This document shows positions 45,334 through 52,255 of a DNA stretch of 64,000 nucleotides, piece after piece. The DNA comes from Streptomyces sp. NBC_00271 (GTDB lineage: Bacteria > Actinomycetota > Actinomycetes > Streptomycetales > Streptomycetaceae): contig NZ_CP108070.1 in NCBI RefSeq assembly GCF_036178845.1, positions 2,976,001 to 3,040,000 on the forward strand, written 5' to 3'. Below the pieces are notes generated by a model. The model saw only the letters and a list, made by a program, of their open reading frames with translations. It was not told the DNA's origin and ran no database searches. The number at the start of each line of letters is the position of its first letter. Position 1 is the first letter of the stretch. A program made the translations under genes and the position numbers.

Positions 45334-46191
45334 GTGACCGACATCGAACGCGTCGGAGTGGTGGGCTGCGGCCAGATGGGAGCGGGCATCGCCGAGGTCT
45401 GCGCCCGCGCCGGTCTCGACGTCAAGGTCGCCGAGACCACCGGTGAGGCCCTGGAGATCGGCCGTACCCGGCTGTTCAACTCCCTCGCCAAGGCCGCCGA
45501 GCGCGGAAAGATCTCCGCGGACGAGCTCACCGCCACCCAGGAGCGGCTCAGCTTCACCACCGACCTCGGCGAGTTCGCCGACCGCGATCTGGTGATCGAG
45601 GCGGTCGTCGAGAACGAGCAGGTGAAGACCGAGATCTTCCAGGTGCTCGACCAGGTGGTGACCCGGCAGGACGCGATCCTCGCCTCCAACACCTCCTCGA
45701 TCCCGCTGGTGCGCCTCGCGGTCGCCACCTCGCGCCCCGACCAGGTCGTCGGCATCCACTTCTTCAACCCGGCGCCGGTGCAGCAGCTCGTCGAGCTGAT
45801 CCCGGCGCTGACCACCTCCGAGGGCACCCTCGGCCGGGCTCAGCTGTTCGCCGAGAAGGCCCTCGGCAAGCACGCGATCCGCGCCCAGGACCGCTCCGGG
45901 TTCGTCGTCAACGCGCTGCTGATCCCGTATCTGCTCTCCGCGATCCGGATGTTCGAGTCGGGCATCGCCAGCCGCGAGGACATCGACAACGGCATGGAGC
46001 TGGGCTGCGCCCACCCGATGGGCCCGCTCAAGCTCTCCGACCTGATCGGCCTGGACACGGTGGCCTCGGTCGCCTATTCGATGTACGAGGAGTACAAGGA
46101 GCCGCTGTACGCCGCTCCCCCGCTGCTCCAGCGCATGGTCGACGCCGGCCGGCTCGGCCGGAAGTCCGGCTCGGGCTTCTACACGTACTAG
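45334..46191 (+). CDS. 3-hydroxybutyryl-CoA dehydrogenase
   Basis: The 285-residue NAD(P)-dependent enzyme interconverts 3-hydroxyacyl-CoA and acetoacetyl-CoA. The Rossmann loop GVVGCGQMGAGIAEVCARAG is at the N-terminus. The catalytic His is in GIHFFNPAPVQQLVE near residue 140, and the Asn in SGFVVNALLIPYL near 190. It fits butyryl-CoA or polyhydroxybutyrate metabolism, which can feed polyketide precursors. The start is GTG. A strong hairpin follows the stop. Confidence 0.93.
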   Translation: MTDIERVGVVGCGQMGAGIAEVCARAGLDVKVAETTGEALEIGRTRLFNSLAKAAERGKISADELTATQERLSFTTDLGEFADRDLVIEAVVENEQVKTEIFQVLDQVVTRQDAILASNTSSIPLVRLAVATSRPDQVVGIHFFNPAPVQQLVELIPALTTSEGTLGRAQLFAEKALGKHAIRAQDRSGFVVNALLIPYLLSAIRMFESGIASREDIDNGMELGCAHPMGPLKLSDLIGLDTVASVAYSMYEEYKEPLYAAPPLLQRMVDAGRLGRKSGSGFYTY

Positions 46192-46214
46192 CGAGTGCGG
46201 CAACGCCGCCAAGT

Positions 46215-46251
46215 GGCGCTGTTCAAGGGCGAGTTCACCCGGAACAGCGCC
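46215..46251 (+). terminator. 10-bp hairpin after hydroxyacyl-CoA dehydrogenase
   Basis: GGCGCTGTTC (46215-46224) and GAACAGCGCC (46242-46251) pair perfectly, with a GGGC/CACCC interior. It begins 23 bases past the stop codon. Confidence 0.7.
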
Positions 46252-46288
46252 CACTGGGTGTGATGAGGGCCTGGTAGATCTCGCGGGC

Positions 46289-46494
46289 GACGTGGTGTTG
46301 TGCGGCGCCAGCCCCGTCGAAGCGCCGTCCGGCAAGACCCCGCGCCGCACACTCGACCGCGGCGGCGACGGCCAGGCCAACTCCGCCCTACGCCGTGGGT
46401 CCTGGCCCGCCCGCGCTGGGACACCCGAACCCGTGCCTACGTGGAATGACGCGTCACTGAGCGCAAGGCGCGACGCCACGTCATGCGATGCCTC
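46289..46494 (+). pseudogene. degenerate IS110-family transposase 3' fragment
   Basis: Translated in the frame of 46289, the DNA gives DVVLCGASPVEAPSGKTPRR then LDRGGDGQANSALRR. After a frameshift near 46398 it gives VLARPRWDTRTRAYVE, stop TGA at 46447-46449, then RVTERKARRHVMRCL. These are hallmarks of the IS110/IS116 transposase C-terminal domain. The 5' part and ends are missing. This relic fills most of the 489-base gap between the dehydrogenase and the esterase. Confidence 0.78.
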
Positions 46495-46680
46495 CTCCTC
46501 GGTGAGATGCAGGATCCGCCCGGGCAGGATCAGGAGCCTGTGGCGGGCTGCCATCTTCGGACTGGTGTCCTGCGCGGGACGCGGTTGCGTCCCCGTCTGG
46601 CCCAACGCTGGTGGTGTGGGCCGCACGGTGCCGCCACAGTTACGGAGGGGGCAACTCCTTCACGTAGGGAATCCGCAGAC

Positions 46681-47838
46681 ATGAGAGCGATACGCAGCTT
46701 GCCCAAGGGCCGCCGCCTGCGCCACGTCGCCGTGGTAGCACTCCTGACCGCGACAGCCACCACGATGAGCGCCTGCGGCACCGCCCGTGACGGTGCCGTC
46801 TCCGGTGCCGACCGCGACATGGCGGCGGTGGCCAAGGACGCCAAGTACGTGGCGTGCGGCAACCCGCCGCAGAAGCTGGAGACGATCGACCAGGAATTCC
46901 TGGACCAGCTCGCGGCCGCCGGCGGCAAGCCGCTGTACGACCTGTCGTACCCGGCCGCCCGGGACGTGCTGAACAAGCTCCAGGCGGGCCCCGTCCCGAT
47001 GCGGCCCGCGCAGATCACCCAGCGCACCGTGCCGGGCGGCCCTACCGGCCCGGTCAACGTGCACATCGTGCGCCCCGCGGGCGTCAAGGGGACGCTGCCC
47101 GGCATCGTCTACATCCACGGCGGCGGCTGGGTGCTCGGCAACTTCAAGACCCACGAGCGCCTCGTCCGCGCACTCGCCGACGGCGCCCGCGCCGAGGTCG
47201 TGTTCGTCGACTACACGCCTTCTCCCGAGGCCCAGTTCCCGGTCCCGGTCGAGCAGGCCTACACCGTCGCCAAGTGGGTCGGCGCCCACGGCGCCGAGAT
47301 CAGCCTGGACGCCGGCCGACTGGCCGTCGCCGGTGACTCCGTCGGTGGCGACATGACCGCCGCGGTCACGCTGATGGCCAAGCAGCGCGGTGGCCCGCAC
47401 TTCCGCCAGCAGGTCATGCTCTACCCGGTCACCGACGCCAACTTCGACACGGCGTCGTACTACCGATACGCGGAGAACTGCTGGCTCGCCCGCCCCGCCA
47501 TGAAGTGGTTCTGGAACGCTTACGCACCGAAGGTCGCCGACCGCTCCAACCCGCTGGCCTCACCCCTCAAGGCAACCGTCGAACAGCTGCGCGGTCTGCC
47601 GCCGGCCCTGGTGATCACCGACTCCGACGCGCTGCTGGACGGGGCCAACTCCTACGCCGCGAAGCTGAGGTCGGCAGGGGTGCAGGTGACCTCGTCGCAC
47701 TACAGCGGAGTCACCCACGACTTCATGATGCTGAACGCGCTGCGTGACACGCAGGCCAACAAGCAGGCGGTCGCCCAGACCACGGCAACCCTGCACGAAG
47801 CGCTCTACGCGCCGACGCCCCCCGTCGCCGGCAAGTGA
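46681..47838 (+). CDS. lipoprotein alpha/beta hydrolase (HSL-type esterase)
   Basis: The 385-residue protein has a signal ending TTMSAC (Cys ~36), which suggests lipid anchoring. The hydrolase domain has the oxyanion motif VYIHGGGWVLG near residue 144, the nucleophile Ser in AGDSVGGD near 221, the Asp in ITDSDALLDG near 317, and His in GVTHDF near 346. Its substrate is an ester or lipid of unknown identity. It starts right after the IS110 relic, which suggests the neighbourhood is recombination-prone. The in-frame upstream extension is relic DNA. Confidence 0.85.
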   Translation: MRAIRSLPKGRRLRHVAVVALLTATATTMSACGTARDGAVSGADRDMAAVAKDAKYVACGNPPQKLETIDQEFLDQLAAAGGKPLYDLSYPAARDVLNKLQAGPVPMRPAQITQRTVPGGPTGPVNVHIVRPAGVKGTLPGIVYIHGGGWVLGNFKTHERLVRALADGARAEVVFVDYTPSPEAQFPVPVEQAYTVAKWVGAHGAEISLDAGRLAVAGDSVGGDMTAAVTLMAKQRGGPHFRQQVMLYPVTDANFDTASYYRYAENCWLARPAMKWFWNAYAPKVADRSNPLASPLKATVEQLRGLPPALVITDSDALLDGANSYAAKLRSAGVQVTSSHYSGVTHDFMMLNALRDTQANKQAVAQTTATLHEALYAPTPPVAGK

Positions 47839-47879
47839 TGCACCGTCACCTGATTACGTACGGTGAAACTCAGGCGCAC

Positions 47880-47913
47880 GCGGGCCCGGCACCCCTCTCG
47901 GCGCCGGGCCCGC
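47880..47913 (+). terminator. terminator after esterase gene
   Basis: GCGGGCCCGGC (47880-47890) pairs perfectly with GCCGGGCCCGC (47903-47913) around a 12-base loop, 41 bases past the stop. Confidence 0.75.
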
Positions 47914-48042
47914 GCCATTCACACGCCGTGTGCGCGCCGGGCTCGCATATGCCCCTCGCACACGCTCCCCACGTGTCCACCAGGCGAGTTGACTTTCCGT
48001 GCGCATCCAAGGGATGTGACGACTACGGAAAGGAGCGGACCC

Positions 48043-48300
48043 GTGACCGCCGACCCGGAGCATCCCGTGGTCCATGGGGAACTCGCAGAGTTACGCCGTC
48101 GCCTCGACGTGGCATACGCACGCGTCGAGGGAGGGCATGCCCTGCTCAGTCACCGCGCCGAACAGACCGCCAAAGAGCTCGACGACCTGAGCGCACGGGT
48201 CGTCGCCCTGGAACACACCCGCTGGCCACTGCCCGCGATCGCGGCCCTCACGGCCGTGGGCGCACTCGCCGTGGCGGTCTGGCAGGCCCTCGGGCGCTAG
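48043..48300 (+). CDS. small coiled-coil, tail-anchored membrane protein with a TTA codon
   Basis: The 85-residue protein has an amphipathic helical region (residues ~10-55, LAELRRRLDVAYARV and TAKELDDLSARVVALEH) and a C-terminal membrane span (residues ~60-82). The GTG start has a GGAAAGGAGC site. The codon at 48091-48093 is TTA, so synthesis probably needs the bldA tRNA. No family was recognised; the plan recalls holin-like or scaffold proteins. Its stop codon is formed at the edge of a MITE. Confidence 0.7.
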   Translation: MTADPEHPVVHGELAELRRRLDVAYARVEGGHALLSHRAEQTAKELDDLSARVVALEHTRWPLPAIAALTAVGALAVAVWQALGR

Positions 48301-48483
48301 GGCCTGTCGTTTGGATCAGGTCGTTTCAAGAGACGTCGCCTGATCAGTGCCGGTGAGCGGGGTCTGGTGCGTGCAGCTGCAAGGCGGAGGAGGGAGTCAT
48401 GGCGGAGCCATGACGACCGACGACAACGCCGCAGATGTGCGTGCCAGACCCCGCGGCCCAGGCCTGATCCAAACGACAGGCCC
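48300..48483. mobile_element. 184-bp MITE with 21-bp inverted repeats and TA duplication
   Basis: The ends (48300-48320 and 48463-48483) are perfect 21-bp inverted repeats starting GGGCCTGTCGTTTGGATCAG. They are flanked by TA (48298-48299 and 48484-48485), the target duplication of IS630/Tc1-like elements. Inner arms (GGGGTCTGG at 48359 and its complement near 48444) and a GTCATGGC-GGA-GCCATGAC palindrome extend the fold to a long hairpin. No reading frame is inside. Confidence 0.85.
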
Positions 48484-49058
48484 TAACGCTCAGGACGCCG
48501 TGGGGGGATGGATCGGGGCAAGGCGTCCTGCCCGAGCCTGAGGTGATGCAGGAGGAGTAGCGCGGCAGCCATATTGGCGGCCGGGACCTCGCCGCGGGCG
48601 ACCATGTCGGGGACGAGCTTGAGGGGAACCCATTCCCGACGGTCGGACTCGAAGTCGTCCACGGGGTGTCCGATGTACGCGCCTTCGTCGGCCCAGAAGA
48701 TGTGGTGCCGGGCGTCGGTGAGCCCGTTGGAGGGCTCGACGCTCATCAGATGGCGCAGGGGTCCCGGTCGCCAGCCGGTCTCCTCCTCGAGTTCGCGGGC
48801 CGCCGCGACGGCGATGTCCTCGCCGTCCTCGACGACGCCCGCCGCGAGTTCCCAGCCCCAGCTGTCGGTGATGAAGCGGTGCCGCCACAGGAGCAGCACC
48901 TCATTGGCCTCGTTCACCACCGTGGCCACGGCCACGGGACGCAGCCGTATCAAGAAGTGATCGAGATGCCGACCGTCCGGCAGCTCGACATCTGCGAGAT
49001 TGACGCTGAACCAGCGGTTTGCGTACACAGTTTGTTCGTTCTGTTTCGTCCACTGCAC
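48483..49058 (-). CDS. NUDIX hydrolase
   Basis: The 191-residue enzyme has a full NUDIX box, GVVEDGEDIAVAAARELEEETGW, near residues 74-96, with the catalytic Glu pair. The fold around it (LLLWRHRF before and MSVEPSNGLTDARHHIFWA after) resembles ADP-ribose pyrophosphatases. It would hydrolyse a nucleoside diphosphate-linked compound. The start is GTG at 49056-49058. The stop TAG uses the TA beside the MITE. It lies 107 bases after the TPR regulator on the same strand. Confidence 0.85.
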   Translation of the reverse strand: MQWTKQNEQTVYANRWFSVNLADVELPDGRHLDHFLIRLRPVAVATVVNEANEVLLLWRHRFITDSWGWELAAGVVEDGEDIAVAAARELEEETGWRPGPLRHLMSVEPSNGLTDARHHIFWADEGAYIGHPVDDFESDRREWVPLKLVPDMVARGEVPAANMAAALLLLHHLRLGQDALPRSIPPRRPER

Positions 49059-49165
49059 GGTTCTGCCACCTTCCGCCGAGTAGATGGCAATATCGCAGCA
49101 GGAGCGTCCTGACAGCAGGCGCACAGCAGCGCACAGTGCACGGTGCGGCGGCGGGACTTGATGGT

Positions 49166-50506
49166 CTACAGCGGTACGCGCAGTGCTCCGTCGATGAGTT
49201 CGGCGGCCTCGGCCGTGCCCGCACAGCCGCTGCGCACCAGGTGGTCGCGTACCGCGCGCAGTCTGTCGCGCAGCCGCTGGGACTCCATTCCCCGGGCCTG
49301 CTCGGCCATTTGGACGGCGGTGGCCACCGCCTTGTCGGCATTCCCCTGCCGCAGCTCGATCTGACTGAGCATCGCGAGACGGTGCACGCGCCCCCGGTCG
49401 TGCGCCGGAGTGTCCACGGCCGCCTCGGCGTGCGCCGCGGCGGCCACCAGGTCACCGAGGCTCAGCAGTGCCTCCGCCACCTGAACGTTGACCAGACCGG
49501 GCTGGACATAGCCGGTCTCGTCCGGTTCGTAGCCGCGCCGGATGCGCTCGGCGGCCTGTTCGGCACGCCGGATGCAGGACAGCGCGCTGCTGCCGTCGCC
49601 GAGGTGTGCGTACGCCTTCGCCTGCATGGCGTAGAGGTCCGAGGCGAGCGCCGGGGTGATGTGCCGCCCGGCGGCGCGCAGCGCGGCCTCCGCGAAGGCG
49701 ACGGCCTGCCGGTGCTCGCGCATGAACAGCGCCTGGTTGACCAGCAGCGCTATGACGTACGCCCCAAGACCCCGGTCCCCGCTGGCCTTCGCCAGCCGCA
49801 GCGCCTGGTGGAAGTAGCGCTGGGCGAGCCCGTGCGCGTCGGAGTCGTAGGCGCAGATCCCCGCGATGGCGACGAGGCCGCCCGTCGCACGGTGGAGTTG
49901 GCGGCCGGTGGCGTCGGGGTAGCTGCCGCGCAGCAGGGGCGCGGTCTCCGCGTTGAGGAAACCGACGATCCGGCTGCGGGTCGCCACCCCGCCCGCCTTG
50001 CGGTACATCTGCTCGTAGTGGGCGCGGGCCGCGCGCAGCATCTCGATGTCGGCCATGCTCACGTGGTGGCGGCCGCCGCGTGAGACGTCTACGTCCTCGG
50101 GCGGGTTCTCCCACTCCCACACGGGCATCACGGCGGGCGTTCCGGTGACGGCCGGGGCGCCGAGGAGGTGCGGGCGCTGCTGTTCGTCGGAGCGCCACAG
50201 GGCGGTGGCGCGCTCCACGAAACCGGAGAGCGAGGTGCCGTGCGGGGCGGACGGCTCGCCGGGCACGCCGAGGCCGATGTCGTCCAGGGTGACGGGCCGG
50301 TGCAGGCGCCCCGCGAGCACTTCGCAGATCAGGTCGGGCACCTGGCCGCGCGGGCGTTGCCCTTTCAACCACCGTGCCACGGCCGTGTGTTCGTATCTGA
50401 GCGCGAGGCCGCGTGCCCTCCCCGCCTGGTTGACATGCGCGGCGAGTCCGGCGTGCGAGATGCCGGCCTCGTCGAGTATCGCGTCGAGCAGAGTGTTGGG
50501 CTGCAT
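49166..50506 (-). CDS. transcriptional regulator with TPR-like helical repeats
   Basis: The 446-residue protein has an N-terminal helix-turn-helix-like domain (TLLDAILDEAGISHAGLAAHVNQAG and HTAVARWLKGQRPRG, residues ~4-55). A long helical-repeat region (residues ~190-440) follows, with Ala/Leu-rich pairs such as VAIAGICAYDSDAHGLAQRYFHQALRLA. The layout matches the NsdA-type regulators of Streptomyces development and antibiotic production. The target is unknown. A perfect palindrome lies 71 bases upstream. Confidence 0.78.
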   Translation of the reverse strand: MQPNTLLDAILDEAGISHAGLAAHVNQAGRARGLALRYEHTAVARWLKGQRPRGQVPDLICEVLAGRLHRPVTLDDIGLGVPGEPSAPHGTSLSGFVERATALWRSDEQQRPHLLGAPAVTGTPAVMPVWEWENPPEDVDVSRGGRHHVSMADIEMLRAARAHYEQMYRKAGGVATRSRIVGFLNAETAPLLRGSYPDATGRQLHRATGGLVAIAGICAYDSDAHGLAQRYFHQALRLAKASGDRGLGAYVIALLVNQALFMREHRQAVAFAEAALRAAGRHITPALASDLYAMQAKAYAHLGDGSSALSCIRRAEQAAERIRRGYEPDETGYVQPGLVNVQVAEALLSLGDLVAAAAHAEAAVDTPAHDRGRVHRLAMLSQIELRQGNADKAVATAVQMAEQARGMESQRLRDRLRAVRDHLVRSGCAGTAEAAELIDGALRVPL

Positions 50507-50576
50507 TCGGGCCCCCGGGTGGCTCGGTGGCGACAGTGCGGTCAGAGTAATCCGTCCCCTGTGCTTGTGGGTCCCC

Positions 50577-50595
50577 GTTCACACGGGGTGTGAAC
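50577..50595. promoter_or_regulatory. perfect 19-bp palindrome upstream of TPR regulator
   Basis: GTTCACAC-GGG-GTGTGAAC is a perfect inverted repeat 71-89 bases upstream of the regulator start codon. It may be an autoregulatory site. No gene spans it. Confidence 0.55.
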
Positions 50596-50675
50596 CGAAT
50601 GCCCGTATCCGTATCGTGTGCACGCTGTCGCGCAGAGTTCCTTGCCGGTTGACTGAAATGCCTCGCAAGAGGCCG

Positions 50676-50717
50676 GCCGAGCCGCCGGCTCCCCCTCGTA
50701 CCATGCGGCGGCTCGGC
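50676..50717 (-). terminator. terminator after PP2C phosphatase gene
   Basis: GCCGAGCCGCC (50676-50686) and GGCGGCTCGGC (50707-50717) form an 11-bp perfect stem with a 20-base loop, 36 bases past the minus-strand stop codon. Confidence 0.65.
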
Positions 50718-50753
50718 TCCCCGGCCTTGTCAGGTCGCGGCGAGAGCCGGCGT

Positions 50754-51998
50754 TCACCCGATGTGGCGGGCAACGGTGCAGCCGTGCTGTGTCGGGACTC
50801 GGCTGCGGTCGTTGCGGAGGATCAGTACGGCCACGTCGTCCGCCGGTCTGCCACCGGTGTGGCGCAGCAGGCGGGTGAAGACCGCCCTCAGCACGGTCTG
50901 CGGGGAGACGGGCTGGGTACGGACGGCCTCGGCGAGCGTGGCGGGCAGGGGGAAGAAGCGGCCGTGGGGGTCGCGGGCGTCCTCCACGCCGTCGGTGTGC
51001 AGGAACAGTGCCTCGCCGGGGAGGAGTCGGCCGCACCGGTCGGCCGCCAGTTCGGCGGGGAGCGGGAACGGGCCGAGCGGGGGCAGCGGTTCGGCTCCCG
51101 TGAGTGGTTCCACGCGACCGGTGCCGAGTCGGTACGGCGACGGGTGACCGCAGTTGAGGGCGTACACCTCGCCGTCACGGCGGATCTCCAGGAGCAGTAC
51201 GGTGACGAACTCCTCGGCGACCGGGCTGTCGGGTGCCGGGCCCGCCGAGGGGTGTTCGGCGCGCGCCCGCTCGCGCAGATGCCGGGCCAGGGCGCGTTCC
51301 AGCCGCCGGAGCACACAGGCGAGTTCGGGTTCGTCGTGCGCGGCCTCGCGGAAGCTGCCGAGAACGGCGGCGACGGTTCCGATGGCGCCGAGGCCGTGTC
51401 CGCGCACGTCGCCCATGACGACCCGTACACCGTGCTCGGTGGCGATCACCTCGTACAGGTCGCCGCCGATGTTCGCGCCATGGTCGGCGGAGAGCTGGGC
51501 GGCGGCGATGCTGAGACCGTCGATGCGTGGAGGCAGCGGTCGCAGCAGCACGCTCTGGGCGGCGCCCGCGACCTTGCGGATCTGCCTCAGCTCCCGCAGC
51601 AGCGCCCGTCTGACGTGGAGGATCAGCCCGGTGCCGACGGCGAAGAAGACGGCGCTGGTGACGATCCGCGCCTCGATGCCGTGCCGCTGGGCGAGCGGGC
51701 AGGTCATTTTGTACGTGATGGCGATCGCGCCCCAGGCGGTGGGCAGCCCCAGGCTCAGTACCCGCCGCAGGGTCCGTCGCTCGGCCCGGCGCACCGTCCG
51801 GTCGAGACCGTCCAGCGGACCGCCACCATGGACCGTCCGGTCCAGTCGCACACGCGGTCTGCCCCGGCTCACCGCCCGGACGAGCCCGGCCCGCAGACCG
51901 CTCCCCCTGGGTCGCGCCCGGAGGCCCACTCGGGCCGACCCCCGCGAATTCGTCCGGGACGTCGCCCTGCGGGGAGCCCCAGCCTTGATACGGATCAT
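50754..51998 (-). CDS. membrane-anchored SpoIIE-type PP2C phosphatase
   Basis: The 414-residue protein has an Arg-rich cytoplasmic N-terminus (~75 residues), two hydrophobic spans (residues ~80-135), and a PP2C/SpoIIE domain. Metal-binding Asp residues lie in ADHGANIGGDLYEV near 193, VMGDVRGHGLGA near 212 and FLHTDGVEDARD near 340. Such phosphatases often act on anti-sigma-factor antagonists in stress or development. The ATG at 51996-51998 follows a G-rich site. A long N-terminal frame upstream is not conserved-looking. Confidence 0.85.
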   Translation of the reverse strand: MIRIKAGAPRRATSRTNSRGSARVGLRARPRGSGLRAGLVRAVSRGRPRVRLDRTVHGGGPLDGLDRTVRRAERRTLRRVLSLGLPTAWGAIAITYKMTCPLAQRHGIEARIVTSAVFFAVGTGLILHVRRALLRELRQIRKVAGAAQSVLLRPLPPRIDGLSIAAAQLSADHGANIGGDLYEVIATEHGVRVVMGDVRGHGLGAIGTVAAVLGSFREAAHDEPELACVLRRLERALARHLRERARAEHPSAGPAPDSPVAEEFVTVLLLEIRRDGEVYALNCGHPSPYRLGTGRVEPLTGAEPLPPLGPFPLPAELAADRCGRLLPGEALFLHTDGVEDARDPHGRFFPLPATLAEAVRTQPVSPQTVLRAVFTRLLRHTGGRPADDVAVLILRNDRSRVPTQHGCTVARHIG

Positions 51999-52130
51999 GC
52001 CGATTGGCCCCCCAATAGGCCCTGACAGCGCAGACGACCTCCAAGAGGCCGGTCCGATTCTGTCGACCGCATGCCCCGATCGGGCCAGATCGCCCCGACT
52101 TGCCACCCGAATGAGTGACACAGCTTCGGA

Positions 52131-52150
52131 GACCTGCATTTATGCAGGTC
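52131..52150. promoter_or_regulatory. perfect 20-bp palindrome resembling an ARG box
   Basis: GACCTGCATTTATGCAGGTC is perfectly palindromic apart from its central TT. Its core TGCATTTATGCA resembles the TGCACGTTTATGCA box at argC. It lies 106 bases past pheT and 133 bases before the PP2C start. As RNA it could also be an 8-bp hairpin with a 4-base loop. Confidence 0.5.
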
Positions 52151-52161
52151 GGCCGGGGGGA

Positions 52162-52215
52162 AGCACCCCGAAAGGGGCGCGGGGAACTGCGCGCCCAGCC
52201 ACGACATACGCGCGG
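52162..52215 (-). repeat. dispersed 3'-end hairpin repeat, copy D
   Basis: In minus orientation the stretch carries the same core as copies A-C (AGGGGCGCGGGGAACTGCGC on the plus strand, then CCAGCCACGACA). It starts 41 bases past the pheT stop and probably helps end the pheST transcript. Confidence 0.7.
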
Positions 52216-52255
52216 CCGAAGGACAACCCGCAGTTCCCCGGCACTCCCAACGGAG

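Noticed and set aside
46196..46263. A 16-codon frame encoding MALFKGEFTRNSAHWV after the hydroxyacyl-CoA dehydrogenase
   Set aside because: It coincides with the terminator hairpin and has no ribosome site; the hairpin explains the sequence better.
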